From Erythrobacter fulvus (GTDB taxonomy: Bacteria; Pseudomonadota; Alphaproteobacteria; Sphingomonadales; Sphingomonadaceae): a stretch of 64,000 nt of DNA. The stretch spans positions 290,301-354,300 of the forward strand of contig NZ_JAQQXQ010000002.1 in assembly GCF_028595285.1 (NCBI RefSeq). The letters run 5' to 3'. The translations under genes and the position numbers were made by a program. How positions within the stretch are numbered: the stretch's first letter is position 1; each line of letters begins with the position of its first letter. The notes beneath the pieces were generated by a model. The model had not been told where the DNA came from. It saw only the letters and a program-made list of their open reading frames with translations, and made no database searches. This document shows, piece by piece, positions 7,341-16,583 of the stretch.

Positions 7341-9821
7341 ATGAAGATGATGCGCCGTATGCGCCTGGGGGCGATTCTGTTTGCCCTGTCCGCACCGCTC
7401 GCGCCGCTCGGCGCGCAGCCTGCGCCAGAGGAGATTGTCGCTCCGGGGGGAGAAGCCGGGCTGCTGCCGGTGCGCACGGAGGCTGCAAAGGGCCGGATCC
7501 TGCTGACCCTGCCTGCTCCGGCCGAAGACGGCGTGGCGCTGCGCGTGCTTTACAGCACCGCGCTCAAGACCGGGCTCGGTTCGGCCCCGCTGGTGCTTGA
7601 TCGCGGACGGATCGGGAATACCCAGCTGCTCGCCTTCCGCCGCATCGGCGGCAAGATCGCGGTGCAGTTTGAAAACCCCCGCTTCCGGGCGACCGCCGGC
7701 GACGCGGCGCAGCAGCAGGCGGTGGCGAGCGATTTCGGGATCTCGACCATGTGGATCACCGATATCGCCGAAACGCTGGACGACGGACGGATGGTGATCG
7801 ACATCGCGCCGTTTCTTGCGATGGATACGCTGGGGATCGCCGGCTCGCTCAATCTCGATCAGGATTCCTTCGGTATCGGCACGTCGAGCGCAATCGGCGG
7901 CAAGGGCTTCCGGCTGGACGACAAGCTCAGCCTTGCCGATCCCGCTTCGGTGAAGCTGTTTCCCGACAATCTCGAAGTGGATGCTGTACAGACCTTCGTT
8001 TCCGACAAGCCGGGTGCCGAAGTCGAGAACATCGTGCCCGAACCCAAAAAGCTCACCCTCACGGTGCACCACAGCTTCGTGCGCCTGCCCGAACCGGGCT
8101 TCGAGCCGCGCGTCTTCGATCCGCGACTGGGCGGGTTCGCAACGCAAGTGGTGGACTTTTCCGCCCCGCTCGGCGCGCCGGTGGTCTATGATCTCGCCAA
8201 TCGCTTCCGGCTGGAGAAGGTAGACCCTTCCGCCCCGCGCTCGCGGGTGAAGAAGCCGATTGTCTATTATCTTGATCGCAATACCCCCGAACCGATCCGC
8301 TCTGCGTTGATCGAAGGGATCGGCTGGTGGGGCGATGCCTTCGATGCGGCAGGCTATATCGATGCCTTCCGGGTGGAGATGCTGCCCGAAGGGGCTGATC
8401 CGCTCGACGTGCGCTACAACATGGTCAACTGGGTCGACCGTGCGACGCGCGGCTGGGCCTATGGCCAGCAGATCGTCGATCCGCGCACCGGAGAGATCAT
8501 CAAGGGCATGGTGGTTCTGGGTTCGCTGCGCGCGCGGCAGGACATCCAGATATTCCAGGCCCTGGTGGGCGCGGGCGCGTTGAACAGCGGCGGGCCGAAC
8601 GATCCCGTCAAGGTCGCGCTTGACCGGCTGGCGCAGCTTGGCGCGCACGAAGTCGGCCACACACTGGGCTTTGCGCATAATTTTGCTGCAAGCACGCAGG
8701 ATCGGGCATCGGTGATGGACTATCCGCCGCCGCGCATCGGGCTGGTCGATGGCGCGCCCGACCTGTCGGACGCCTATGCCGAAGGCATCGGCGCGTGGGA
8801 CGTGGCGACGGTACGATGGCTGTATGGCGACGCGGACGAGGCGGAGACTGCCGAAGCCGCGGCACAGTTCCGGTACGGGCAGGACGACAATTCCCGCAGC
8901 GCCGACACCGCCTATGCCTGGGGCGGGCTGTGGGACGATGGCGCCGATCCGACCGCCGAACTGACGCGCATGATGGAAGTGCGCGCGGCGGCGCTTTCCC
9001 GCTTCGGGCTGGGCGCGCTCGCCCCCGGAGAGCCGGTGGCAAACTTGCGCCGCCGCTTCGTGCCGCTCTGGCTGCTCCACCGTTACCAGCTGGTCGCTGC
9101 GGCCAAGCAGATCGGCGGGGTCGATTTCACCTATGCCGTCAATGGCGGCGGGCGCGAGGCGGCGCAGCCGGTTGCCCCCGCAAGACAACGCGCGACGCTG
9201 GATGCTGTGCTGGCGACGTTGACGCCCGAGGCGCTGCGCGTGCCGCCCGCGCTCGTCCCGCTGCTGTCGGCGGCGCAGAACGGCACCAATGATCGCCAGT
9301 ACGAGACCGAGGTTTTCGCCACCGCCGGCGGGCCGGTGTTCGATCCGCTGGTCGCCGCCGATGCCGCCACCTCGCTGACCGTGCAGACCCTGCTCGCCCC
9401 GCGCCGGCTCGCGCGGCTGGTGGTGCAGCGTCATGGCGATCCTGCCGCACTGGGCGTGGGCGAAGTGCTCGACCGGCTGACGGACAGGGTGCTGGGCCGG
9501 ACCGGTGACGATCTCGGCCGCCGGATTGCCTATCGCACGCTTGCGACGATGGCGCAGGTTGCGCGGCGGGGGGATGCCACTCCGGAAGTCGCCGCCGCGC
9601 TCGACCAGAAGCTGGTCGACGTCGCCGCATTGCTGGCGAAGCGCAAGGCGAACGGGGCCGAACGGGCCTGGGCGCTCAGCCTTTCGCGCGCGCTGGGCGA
9701 TCCTGATGCCCGCGAAAAACTCGCCGCCAGCCTGCCGCGCATGGTCAGCGTGCCGCCGGGCGATCCGATCGGCGAGGATGACTGGATGAACCTTTCGAGC
9801 CTGCTTGCACCGGGCGAATGA
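7341..9821 (+). CDS. exported zinc metalloprotease (metzincin, DUF5117/DUF4953-like)
   Basis: About 826 residues with a signal peptide ([20 protein letters not shown]), so periplasmic or secreted. The zinc site is [11 protein letters not shown]: His436, Glu437, His440 and third ligand His446, the HExxHxxGxxH metzincin signature. The N-terminal half ([35 protein letters not shown] segments) matches the large zinc-dependent metalloproteases with DUF5117/DUF5118 domains common in Bacteroidetes and sphingomonads. The C-terminal third is helical. AGGGGGCC precedes ATG 7341. It is followed within 30 bp by a secreted M20 peptidase, so the two probably form a peptide-scavenging operon. Confidence 0.87.
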   Translation: MKMMRRMRLGAILFALSAPLAPLGAQPAPEEIVAPGGEAGLLPVRTEAAKGRILLTLPAPAEDGVALRVLYSTALKTGLGSAPLVLDRGRIGNTQLLAFRRIGGKIAVQFENPRFRATAGDAAQQQAVASDFGISTMWITDIAETLDDGRMVIDIAPFLAMDTLGIAGSLNLDQDSFGIGTSSAIGGKGFRLDDKLSLADPASVKLFPDNLEVDAVQTFVSDKPGAEVENIVPEPKKLTLTVHHSFVRLPEPGFEPRVFDPRLGGFATQVVDFSAPLGAPVVYDLANRFRLEKVDPSAPRSRVKKPIVYYLDRNTPEPIRSALIEGIGWWGDAFDAAGYIDAFRVEMLPEGADPLDVRYNMVNWVDRATRGWAYGQQIVDPRTGEIIKGMVVLGSLRARQDIQIFQALVGAGALNSGGPNDPVKVALDRLAQLGAHEVGHTLGFAHNFAASTQDRASVMDYPPPRIGLVDGAPDLSDAYAEGIGAWDVATVRWLYGDADEAETAEAAAQFRYGQDDNSRSADTAYAWGGLWDDGADPTAELTRMMEVRAAALSRFGLGALAPGEPVANLRRRFVPLWLLHRYQLVAAAKQIGGVDFTYAVNGGGREAAQPVAPARQRATLDAVLATLTPEALRVPPALVPLLSAAQNGTNDRQYETEVFATAGGPVFDPLVAADAATSLTVQTLLAPRRLARLVVQRHGDPAALGVGEVLDRLTDRVLGRTGDDLGRRIAYRTLATMAQVARRGDATPEVAAALDQKLVDVAALLAKRKANGAERAWALSLSRALGDPDAREKLAASLPRMVSVPPGDPIGEDDWMNLSSLLAPGE

Positions 9822-9847
9822 CAGCGAAACACAGGGAGAATAGGCGC

Positions 9848-11272
9848 ATGGGCATGGCACGGACCGGAATTGCGCTGGCGCTCGCCGCCGCATTGGTGGC
9901 AACAGGCGGCGTGGCAGGCGCAAGTGATCGCGCGCCGCTGACGGCGGAGCAGCAGCAAGCACGCGACATCTATCGCGACATCATCGCCATCCGTACGGCG
10001 CGTGGGCAGGCGAAGACACCGGAAATGGTCGCCTATCTGGTCAGCCGGCTGAAGCAGGCGGGCTTTACCGATGCCGATATCATGGTGAGCGATTACGACA
10101 GTGCAGGCGAGCCGGTACAGGGGTTGATCGTGCGCTATGTCGCCGCCAACCCGGACGGGCGCAAGCCGATCGTACTGCTCGGCCATATGGACGTGGTCGA
10201 TGCGCTGGCGGAGGACTGGGTGCTTCCGCCTTTCACCCTGACCGAACAGGACGGCTATTTCTTCGGCCGCGGCACGATCGACAACAAATACGGCATCGCC
10301 AGCCTCGTCCACGCCTTCATCCGGCTGAAGCAGGAAGGCTGGAGCCCGCGCCGCGATCTCTATCTGGTGTTCTCGGGCGACGAGGAAACCGGCATGATTT
10401 CGACACAGGCGCAGGCCGATTATGTCGCGCGCGAGATTGACCCGGCCTATGTGCTCAATTCGGATGCGGGCGGGATCACGCTCGCGCCCGACAATACGCC
10501 GCTGGCGATGGCGGTGCAGGCGGCGGAAAAGACCTTCGCCACTTTCGAGCTGACGATCACCAACCCCGGCGGCCATTCCTCGCGCCCGCGCAGCGACAAC
10601 GCGATCTACGAATTGGCCGATGCCTTGCAGAAAATCGCCGCCTATCGCTTTCCGGTGCGCGCGAGCCCGCTGACCCGCTCGTTCCTTGGCGCGCTGGGGC
10701 AGATTACCCCGGGCGAACAGGGCGCGGCGATGCGCGCTTTCTCCGCCGATCCGACCGACGAAGCCGCGATTGCGGTGCTGCGCGCCAATCCCGAAACCGT
10801 GGGCACGCTTGGCACCACCTGCATCGCCACGATGCTGAGAGCGGGTCATGCCGAAAACGCCCTACCGCAATCGGCGACGGCGACGGTCAATTGCCGGATC
10901 TTCCCCGGTGAGGGTGCCGCCGAGACCGAGGCGGCGCTGCGGCAAGTGGTCGCGAACGAGGCGGTGCAGTTCAAAGTGCTGGCCGAAGTCACCGAAAGCC
11001 CCGTGTCCACCGTTCCGGACGAGGTCATGGCGGCGCTGCGCAAGACCATCGACGCGCGCTATCCGGGCCTGCCGATCCAGCCCTACATGGAATCGGGCGG
11101 GACCGACGGGAAGCATTACCGCGCGCGCGGCTATTCCACCGTCGCGGTTTCCGGCGCGGCCTACCGCCCGCAGGACATGTATGCCCACGGCCTTAACGAA
11201 CGGCTTTCGGTCGATGCCTTCTATGCAGGGCTGGACCACTGGCCCCGGCTGCTGAGGGAACTGGCCGACTAG
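9848..11272 (+). CDS. exported M20-family peptidase
   Basis: About 474 residues. A signal peptide (GIALALAAALVATGGVAGA) indicates export. Metal-binding and catalytic motifs of the M20/ArgE-DapE-carboxypeptidase family are present: GHMDVVDAL (His113, Asp115), GRGTIDNKYG with the bridging Asp, and GDEETG (178-182) with the general-base Glu and metal Glu. The dimerisation lid follows (NPGGHSSRP) and the late metal His lies in the AHGLNE segment. AGGGAG (9833-9838) is 9 nt before ATG 9848. It is likely a periplasmic dipeptidase or carboxypeptidase acting with the metzincin upstream. Confidence 0.87.
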   Translation: MGMARTGIALALAAALVATGGVAGASDRAPLTAEQQQARDIYRDIIAIRTARGQAKTPEMVAYLVSRLKQAGFTDADIMVSDYDSAGEPVQGLIVRYVAANPDGRKPIVLLGHMDVVDALAEDWVLPPFTLTEQDGYFFGRGTIDNKYGIASLVHAFIRLKQEGWSPRRDLYLVFSGDEETGMISTQAQADYVAREIDPAYVLNSDAGGITLAPDNTPLAMAVQAAEKTFATFELTITNPGGHSSRPRSDNAIYELADALQKIAAYRFPVRASPLTRSFLGALGQITPGEQGAAMRAFSADPTDEAAIAVLRANPETVGTLGTTCIATMLRAGHAENALPQSATATVNCRIFPGEGAAETEAALRQVVANEAVQFKVLAEVTESPVSTVPDEVMAALRKTIDARYPGLPIQPYMESGGTDGKHYRARGYSTVAVSGAAYRPQDMYAHGLNERLSVDAFYAGLDHWPRLLRELAD

Positions 11273-11297
11273 CCGCAATTACGGCCGCGGGCAGGCG

Positions 11298-12200
11298 TCA
11301 GCCGGTCGCGCGTTCGGCCTTATCCTTGGCATTGGTGCCCTTGATCATCGCGCGCATCTGCTCCCATTCGGCATCGCCGAGCGCGTGGAGCACGGGGTAG
11401 AAGGTGCCGCCATTGGCCTGATAGCCCGCACCATCGATGGCGATGGTCTGGCCGTTCACATACTCCGCCCCCGGCCCCATCAGGAACACGGCCAGATTGG
11501 CGAGTTCGTGCATCTCGCCCGCGCGGCCCATGGGGTTGAGGTCGTTCTTTGAATTGCCGCCCTGCCCGCCGGGGGAGAGCCTTGCGCTCATGCCCTTGGT
11601 CGGAAAAAGACCCGGCGCAATGGCGTTGAACCGCAGGCCATAGCGGCCCCATTCGGTCGCCAGGCTCTGGGTCATGGCGTTGATCGCGGTCTTGGACATG
11701 GCCGAAGGCACCACAAAGGCGCTGCCCGACCATACCCAGGTGGTGAGGATGGACAGGAAGCTGGCCTTCTTCTTCTCCGCGATCAGCCGCTTGCCGATGT
11801 CGAGCGTGACGTAGAAGGTGCCGCGCATCACGATGTCGGCGATGGCGTTGAAGCCGTTCACCGACAGATCCTCGGTACGGCTGATGAAATTGCCTGCCGC
11901 ATTATTGACGACGCCCGTCAGCGCGCCGCCATCGGCCCAGATCGCATCGACCATCGCGTGGATCGCGTCCGGATCGCGGATGTCGCAGGCCATGCCGACG
12001 ATCTTGCCCCCGTGGAGAGCTGTCAGTTCGGCGGCGGTTTCATCAAGCTTGTTCTGTCGCCGCCCGCAGATGTAGACGGTCGCGCCGAGTTTCAGGAAAG
12101 CCTCGGCCATTTCGCGCCCCAGCCCGGTGCCGCCGCCGGTGACAAGAATGCGCTCACCCGCCATCAGCCCGTCGCGGAACATCAGCTTCGACACGTCCAT
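11298..12200 (-). CDS. SDR of the 2,4-dienoyl-CoA reductase type
   Basis: About 300 residues, classical SDR fold: TGGGTGLG cofactor loop and NNAAG after beta-4. The usual Tyr of YxxxK is Ser: S166-A-M-S-K170, followed by SLATEWGRYGLRFNAIAPG. This Ser-x3-Lys arrangement and the downstream sequence are the hallmarks of DECR-type 2,4-dienoyl-CoA reductases (human DECR1 uses Ser210/Lys214), so NADPH-dependent reduction of a dienoyl-CoA is the best prediction. It is the last gene of the long leftward operon, 11 bp after the acyl-CoA dehydrogenase. AAAGGA precedes the ATG. Confidence 0.8.
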   Translation of the reverse strand: MDVSKLMFRDGLMAGERILVTGGGTGLGREMAEAFLKLGATVYICGRRQNKLDETAAELTALHGGKIVGMACDIRDPDAIHAMVDAIWADGGALTGVVNNAAGNFISRTEDLSVNGFNAIADIVMRGTFYVTLDIGKRLIAEKKKASFLSILTTWVWSGSAFVVPSAMSKTAINAMTQSLATEWGRYGLRFNAIAPGLFPTKGMSARLSPGGQGGNSKNDLNPMGRAGEMHELANLAVFLMGPGAEYVNGQTIAIDGAGYQANGGTFYPVLHALGDAEWEQMRAMIKGTNAKDKAERATG

Positions 12201-12211
12201 GATCTGTCCTT

Positions 12212-13420
12212 TCAGAGACCGAGCACGGTCTTGGCGATGATGTTCTTCTGCACCTCGTCCGATCCGCCGAAGATCGTCGCGGCGCGGTTATTGAGGTAGC
12301 GGCCCATCGCCGTCTGCGCCATTTCGCTGCCGACCGGTTCGGGCGCCTCGTTGCCGTAAAGCGGGCGTTCCAGCGGCAGTTGCAGCGCGTCCGGGCCCAG
12401 CAGTTCGAGCCTCAGCACATCGACCTGCTGGCCGATATTCGAACCCAGCAGCTTGACCAGCGAGGTCTGCGGCCCCGGCGCACGGCCCTTGGCCAATTCG
12501 GCAAGGATGCGCAGCTCGGTAATCTCCAGCGCCTCGGCCTCCAGACGCACGCGGGCCAGCCGGTCGCGGAAGCGAGGATCATGCGCGATCGCGCCGTTGA
12601 CGCCCGAAGGCTGGGTCTGCGCCAATTGCTCCAGCCGGTCGATGCTCTGGAGCAGCCGCGGCGCGAAGCACGATCCGCCGCGTTCGTTTTCCAGCAGGAA
12701 CTTGGCGATGGTCCAGCCCTGGCCTTCCTCGCCGATGCGGTTTTCCGCCGGCGTCCGTGCATCGGTGAAGAACACCGCATTGACCTCATGATCGCCGGAC
12801 ATCGAATGGATCGGGGTTACTTCCACACCCGGCTGGTCCATCGGCACCAGCAGGAAGCTGATCCCGGCCTGCTTCTTCACCGTGGCATCGGTGCGCACGA
12901 GGGCAAAGATCCAGTCGGCATGATGCGCGTGGGTGGTCCAGATCTTCGATCCGTTGATGACATATTCGTCGCCGTCCAGCCGCGCGGTGGTTTTCAGGCT
13001 GGCAAGGTCCGATCCGCTGCCCGGTTCGGAATAGCCCTGGCACCAGTAATCATCGCCCGACAGGATGCCCGGCAGGAAACGCGCCTTCTGTTTGGGCGTG
13101 CCGAAATGGCAGATCACCGGGCCGACCAGACGCAGGCCCAGGATCGCGAGCGAGGGCGCCCCTGCCAGCGCGCATTCCTTTTCGAAGATGAATTTCTGCG
13201 TCGGGGTCCAGCCGGTGCCGCCGTCTTCCTTGGGCCAGTGGGGGGCAACCCAGCCCTTTTGATAAAGGATGCGGTGCCATTCCATCCCGATATCGGGCTC
13301 CACGAACACGCCGGGCGTGCGCCGCGCGCCGTCGCGCAGGCGTTCGGGCAGGTTGTCCTTCAGGAAAGCGCGCACTTCTTCCCGGAAGGCGATGTCCTGC
13401 GGCGAGAATTCCATGTCCAT
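12212..13420 (-). CDS. acyl-CoA dehydrogenase (FadE6/17/26-like large subunit)
   Basis: About 402 residues covering the full acyl-CoA dehydrogenase fold. GYSEPGSGSDLASL is the FAD/substrate loop, INGSKIWTT the middle beta domain, and the C-terminus reads FGGSDEVQKNIIAKTVLGL. The common C-terminal catalytic Glu position is Gly (FGGSDE), as in the FadE6/17/26 group; Glu in NERGG on helix G may serve as base. Such proteins often pair with a shorter partner as alpha2beta2 enzymes acting on steroid or terpenoid side chains; the shorter ACAD at 16584-17666 in the same operon is the obvious partner. ATG 13420 is preferred over a TTG 15 nt upstream. FAD-dependent oxidation of a bulky acyl-CoA is inferred. 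Confidence 0.85.
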   Translation of the reverse strand: MDMEFSPQDIAFREEVRAFLKDNLPERLRDGARRTPGVFVEPDIGMEWHRILYQKGWVAPHWPKEDGGTGWTPTQKFIFEKECALAGAPSLAILGLRLVGPVICHFGTPKQKARFLPGILSGDDYWCQGYSEPGSGSDLASLKTTARLDGDEYVINGSKIWTTHAHHADWIFALVRTDATVKKQAGISFLLVPMDQPGVEVTPIHSMSGDHEVNAVFFTDARTPAENRIGEEGQGWTIAKFLLENERGGSCFAPRLLQSIDRLEQLAQTQPSGVNGAIAHDPRFRDRLARVRLEAEALEITELRILAELAKGRAPGPQTSLVKLLGSNIGQQVDVLRLELLGPDALQLPLERPLYGNEAPEPVGSEMAQTAMGRYLNNRAATIFGGSDEVQKNIIAKTVLGL

Positions 13421-13474
13421 GTCAGTCAGTCCCAATTCGATCCCGGCAGCTACGGCGCCCCGGCCGTATCAGCT

Positions 13475-14230
13475 TCAATTCCCGTCCCGCATCGCCCACG
13501 CGATCGTGCGCCGCAGAAGGTCGTAATAAACGTCGTAATTCCACGCGCACATTTCCTTGTGCGGGTAGAAATCGACCATGCCGGGCAAGTCGTAATGACC
13601 GCGGCAATGGCCCAGTGCGTTGTAAACGATCCGCCCCTCGCCGATATCCCTCGTATAAACGATAGGCACGGTGGTCTTGTCCCACTGGCTGTGGGTGAAG
13701 CCCGTCGCCTCGCCTTCGAAGGTGGTCTGCATCAGCGTGTCGATGGGCGCGGTGGTTTTGGAGAGGTAAAGCTCGTCCACCACCTCGAAATCCTCGATGC
13801 CCTTGGTGAGTTCGTGGTCCTTGTTGACCACCTCCACCGGGAACTTGTCGATCGGCGGGTGGGCGACGAATTGCGTGCCCAGCATTTCCATCACGTCGGG
13901 GCGATCATCCGGCGCATCGACCAGCCCGTTTTCGGTGAAGACAAGGATCGAATTGGTGCCGTGCAGCGCCATCCACTTGCCGCCCTTGGCCAGCCATTCG
14001 CGCAATTGCGCAGCCTGTTCGCGGGTCGGCATCAGATCGCAGGTATAGGTGATGAGGAAGCGGCATTGGTCGAGCCGCTCCAGCCCCGAATAATCCGCCG
14101 CCACGGTGGTGCGGATCTGCGGATGTTCGGCCAGCAGCTTGAGAATTTCGAGCCGCGGATAGTCGATGTCGTGATATTTCCCCGCAGCGATGAAATGCGC
14201 GTCGATGCGGGTGGCGGGTTGTTCTGCCAT
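13475..14230 (-). CDS. ThuA-like domain protein (1)
   Basis: About 251 residues forming one ThuA-like, class-I-glutamine-amidotransferase-like domain: HDIDYPRLEILKLL at the start, GGKWMALHGTNS in the nucleophile-elbow region (no Cys there), HELTKGIEDF with VDELYL, and a C-terminal ALGHCRGH segment. ThuA proteins are linked to disaccharide or sugar-derivative metabolism, but their biochemistry is poorly fixed. Here the gene is embedded among acyl-CoA genes and a second ThuA paralog is at 19394-20170, suggesting a role in the same pathway, perhaps as hydrolase or isomerase (inference). AGGAGC before ATG 14230 overlaps the upstream SDR stop by position. Confidence 0.8.
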   Translation of the reverse strand: MAEQPATRIDAHFIAAGKYHDIDYPRLEILKLLAEHPQIRTTVAADYSGLERLDQCRFLITYTCDLMPTREQAAQLREWLAKGGKWMALHGTNSILVFTENGLVDAPDDRPDVMEMLGTQFVAHPPIDKFPVEVVNKDHELTKGIEDFEVVDELYLSKTTAPIDTLMQTTFEGEATGFTHSQWDKTTVPIVYTRDIGEGRIVYNALGHCRGHYDLPGMVDFYPHKEMCAWNYDVYYDLLRRTIAWAMRDGN

Positions 14231-14231
14231 G

Positions 14232-15002
14232 TCAGCTCCTGATGCTGCCGCCGCCGTCGACGGTGAAATCGCACCCCGTGGTGAAGCTGGCCTCGTCGCT
14301 GGCGAGGAACACCACCGCGCGGGCGACTTCTTCCGGCTCGCCGATGCGGTTCATCGGGTGGGTTGCGGCGAAATTGGTCTCGATATTCTCCGGCGTGTCG
14401 GCACCGGAGAACTTGTAACGGTTGTACATCGGGGTGCGGATCGCGCCGGGGTGGACCATGTTGGCGCGGATCGGCAGGCCGCGTTCAGCCAGATCGAGCG
14501 CGACGCTTTGCGTCAGCCCGCGCAGGCCCGCCTTGGACGCGCTATAGGCCGCCACGAAGGCCGCCGGACGCATCGCGATCATCGAACCGATATTGACGAT
14601 CGCGCATTTCTCGCCGCTTGCCTCCATCGCCGGAATCGCCGCGCGCATGCCGTAAAACGGGCCGTGCAGGTTGATGTCGATGGTGCGTTCCCACACGTCG
14701 AGCGCACCGTCAGGCACATTGCCCGGTTCGGAAATGCCCGCGATATTGCACAGCACGGTCAGCTTGCCGAAACGGCCGCGCGTGGCGGAAACGGCGGCTT
14801 CCCACTGGTGCAGATCGCGCACATCAAGCTGGCAGGCGTCGGCCCGCTCACCCAGTTCGGCGGCGAGTTCCTGCGCTTTTTCCAGCTGGATATCGCCCAG
14901 CATCACGCTGCCGCCTTCGGCAACGATCAGGCGCGCAACCGCCGCCCCGATCCCTTCCGCGCCGCCCGAAACCAGCGCGACCTTGCCTTCCATCCTGCTC
15001 AT
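14232..15002 (-). CDS. SDR family oxidoreductase (operon SDR 2)
   Basis: About 256 residues, classical SDR: SGGAEGIG cofactor loop, D at the end of beta-2 (GDIQLE) favouring NAD(H), NIAG, catalytic Ser in NIGS and YSASK, and C-terminal GCDFTVDGGGS. It resembles 3-alpha(20-beta)-hydroxysteroid dehydrogenase-type enzymes, so a hydroxy/keto conversion on an alicyclic or acyl-CoA substrate is likely; the precise substrate cannot be read from sequence. Its ATG overlaps the thiolase stop (ATGA), and its own stop is one base before the ThuA start, so all three are translationally coupled. Confidence 0.85.
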   Translation of the reverse strand: MSRMEGKVALVSGGAEGIGAAVARLIVAEGGSVMLGDIQLEKAQELAAELGERADACQLDVRDLHQWEAAVSATRGRFGKLTVLCNIAGISEPGNVPDGALDVWERTIDINLHGPFYGMRAAIPAMEASGEKCAIVNIGSMIAMRPAAFVAAYSASKAGLRGLTQSVALDLAERGLPIRANMVHPGAIRTPMYNRYKFSGADTPENIETNFAATHPMNRIGEPEEVARAVVFLASDEASFTTGCDFTVDGGGSIRS

Positions 15003-16150
15003 TCGCGCTCCAGAATCGCGACGCCCGACAGGCCCGGTGCGCCATAGACATGGGAATAGCCGAAGCGCGGTTTTCCGGGCACCTGTCGTTCGCCAGCGCG
15101 CTGGCGCAGTTGCTGGACGTTTTCATAGACCTGCCTCAAGCCCGAGGCGCCGATCGGCTCCCCGCAGGCGAGGCACCCGCCGTCGGTGTTGACCGGCAGC
15201 TTCCCGCCGATCTCGGTCCAGCCGTTCGCGAGCCATTCCTCCTGCTCGCCATCCTTGCAGAAGCCGTTTTCGGCCATGTGCATGATTTCGGCGCCGCTTT
15301 CGGTATCCTGCAGCTGGGCGACGGAGATGTCCTCAGGCCCGACGCCGGCTTTCTCGAATGCGGCCTGGCTGGCCAGCACGGTGGGCTTGCCGCCTTCTTC
15401 GATGCTGATGCCGGCCTGAAACACCTCGAAGGAATTGGGCGGGCGCGTCTTAACCGCAACCGCGCGGATCTTGACCCCGTCGGCGCCCAGTTCCTTCATC
15501 TTCTTTTCCGAAGCGAGGATCAGCGCAACGCCGCCTTCTGCCGGAGAGCAGAACATGTATTTGGTCAGCGGGTCGTTGATCATTGGCGCGTTCATGATCG
15601 TTTCCAGATCGACCGGGCTGCGCCGCCATGCATGGGGCGTGATGGTGCCGTTGCGGAAGGCTTTTTCCGCGACCCGGCCCAGCGTCGTGCGGCTGATGCC
15701 GTGCAGCTGCATATAGCGCTGGATCTTCAGCGCGAAGAACTGCGTGGTCAGCATCATACCGGTCTGGCCGTACCATTCGGGCAGGCCGTAATCGGACGGC
15801 TTGGCGTTGAAGGCACCGCGCGGGTGCTTGTCGAAGCCCACCGCCAGCGCGAGATCATACATCCCGCTGGCGATCGCCTGCTGCGACGCGGCGAGCGCGC
15901 TGCCGCCGGTGGCGCAGCCATTGGCGACATTGGTGAAGGGCAGGCTGGTCAGCCCCAGCTCGTTCACCATGATGTCGGCATTGCCTGCCGCCGCGCTGCC
16001 GCCATAGGCGCATTCGATATCGGGCCAGTCGAGCCCGGCATCCTTCAGCGCCTCGCGCACGGCATAGACACCCTGTTCGCGGCCTGACCGGCCGTCTGTG
16101 CGCCCGAAGGGATGGATGCCCGCTCCGATGATATAGACGTTCTCGCTCAT
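14999..16150 (-). CDS. SCP2/lipid-transfer-type thiolase, possible retro-aldolase
   Basis: About 383 residues of the non-decarboxylating thiolase superfamily, SCP2/Ltp subgroup. The nucleophile Cys79 sits in NGCATGGSAL. The usual GHPxG motif reads GEPIGASG, with Glu331 in place of His, and the C-terminal loop is VYGAPGLSG, without the second thiolase Cys. These differences are seen in Ltp-like enzymes that perform thiolytic or retro-aldol cleavage of steroid-type side chains together with DUF35 proteins. The gene overlaps a DUF35 gene upstream by 4 nt, exactly the expected partner. Cleavage of a side-chain acyl-CoA is the best prediction; thiolase versus aldolase is undecided. Confidence 0.83.
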   Translation of the reverse strand: MSENVYIIGAGIHPFGRTDGRSGREQGVYAVREALKDAGLDWPDIECAYGGSAAAGNADIMVNELGLTSLPFTNVANGCATGGSALAASQQAIASGMYDLALAVGFDKHPRGAFNAKPSDYGLPEWYGQTGMMLTTQFFALKIQRYMQLHGISRTTLGRVAEKAFRNGTITPHAWRRSPVDLETIMNAPMINDPLTKYMFCSPAEGGVALILASEKKMKELGADGVKIRAVAVKTRPPNSFEVFQAGISIEEGGKPTVLASQAAFEKAGVGPEDISVAQLQDTESGAEIMHMAENGFCKDGEQEEWLANGWTEIGGKLPVNTDGGCLACGEPIGASGLRQVYENVQQLRQRAGERQVPGKPRFGYSHVYGAPGLSGVAILERE

Positions 16151-16572
16151 GCAGCTTTGCTCTCTTTTGCGGCGAGGGGACGGAAGGCGAAGGTGTCGTA
16201 GGTGGCGTTGAACGGCACCACGCAGAATTCGAGATCCATGCCGAGGTGCAGATCCTCAAGCCGCGCGTCGACGATGCGGCTTTCGACGATCACCTCGCCC
16301 GGCAGTTCGACATAGCCCAGCAGGAAGGGCTGGAAATCGGGCGGGCCTTCGCCGGGGCCGCTGCCCGGGCCTTCATAGGGTTCTTTGGGCAGGAAGCCCT
16401 GCGAGGTCCACGACCACAGCTTGCCGCGGCGCGACAGCTTGTAGGGCTCCACGCCCTCGGCCGCATCGCCGACCGGCATGGGGAAGACGATTTCGCCCGA
16501 AGGCAGACGCCCGCCCATCAGGTGCGGTTCCGGCCCGTCGCTCCACAGTTCCGGATCGATCTTCTGTCCCAT
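16147..16572 (-). CDS. DUF35/OB-fold acyl-CoA-associated protein lacking zinc-ribbon cysteines
   Basis: About 141 residues. The C-terminal half is a DUF35 OB-fold (PFLLGYVELPGEVIVESRI ... DLHLGMDLEF). The N-terminal region that normally carries a four-Cys zinc ribbon reads GGRLPSGEIVFPMPVGDAAEG and has no cysteine; the only Cys is in EFCVV. DUF35 proteins bind SCP2-type thiolases/aldolases (for example ChsH2-DUF35 with Ltp2) and shape the CoA site. The 4-nt ATGA overlap with the thiolase supports a stoichiometric complex. Loss of the ribbon cysteines is unusual and may mean the N-terminal fold is held without metal. Confidence 0.8.
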   Translation of the reverse strand: MGQKIDPELWSDGPEPHLMGGRLPSGEIVFPMPVGDAAEGVEPYKLSRRGKLWSWTSQGFLPKEPYEGPGSGPGEGPPDFQPFLLGYVELPGEVIVESRIVDARLEDLHLGMDLEFCVVPFNATYDTFAFRPLAAKESKAA

Positions 16573-16583
16573 CCCTTCTCCCC

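Noticed and set aside
6180..9962. Very long minus-strand open frame (about 1260 codons) opposite the SLOG/TM and metalloprotease genes
   Set aside because: It is Arg/His/Gln-rich with no domain, crosses two well-supported plus-strand genes, and is the expected antisense open frame of GC-rich codon-biased DNA.
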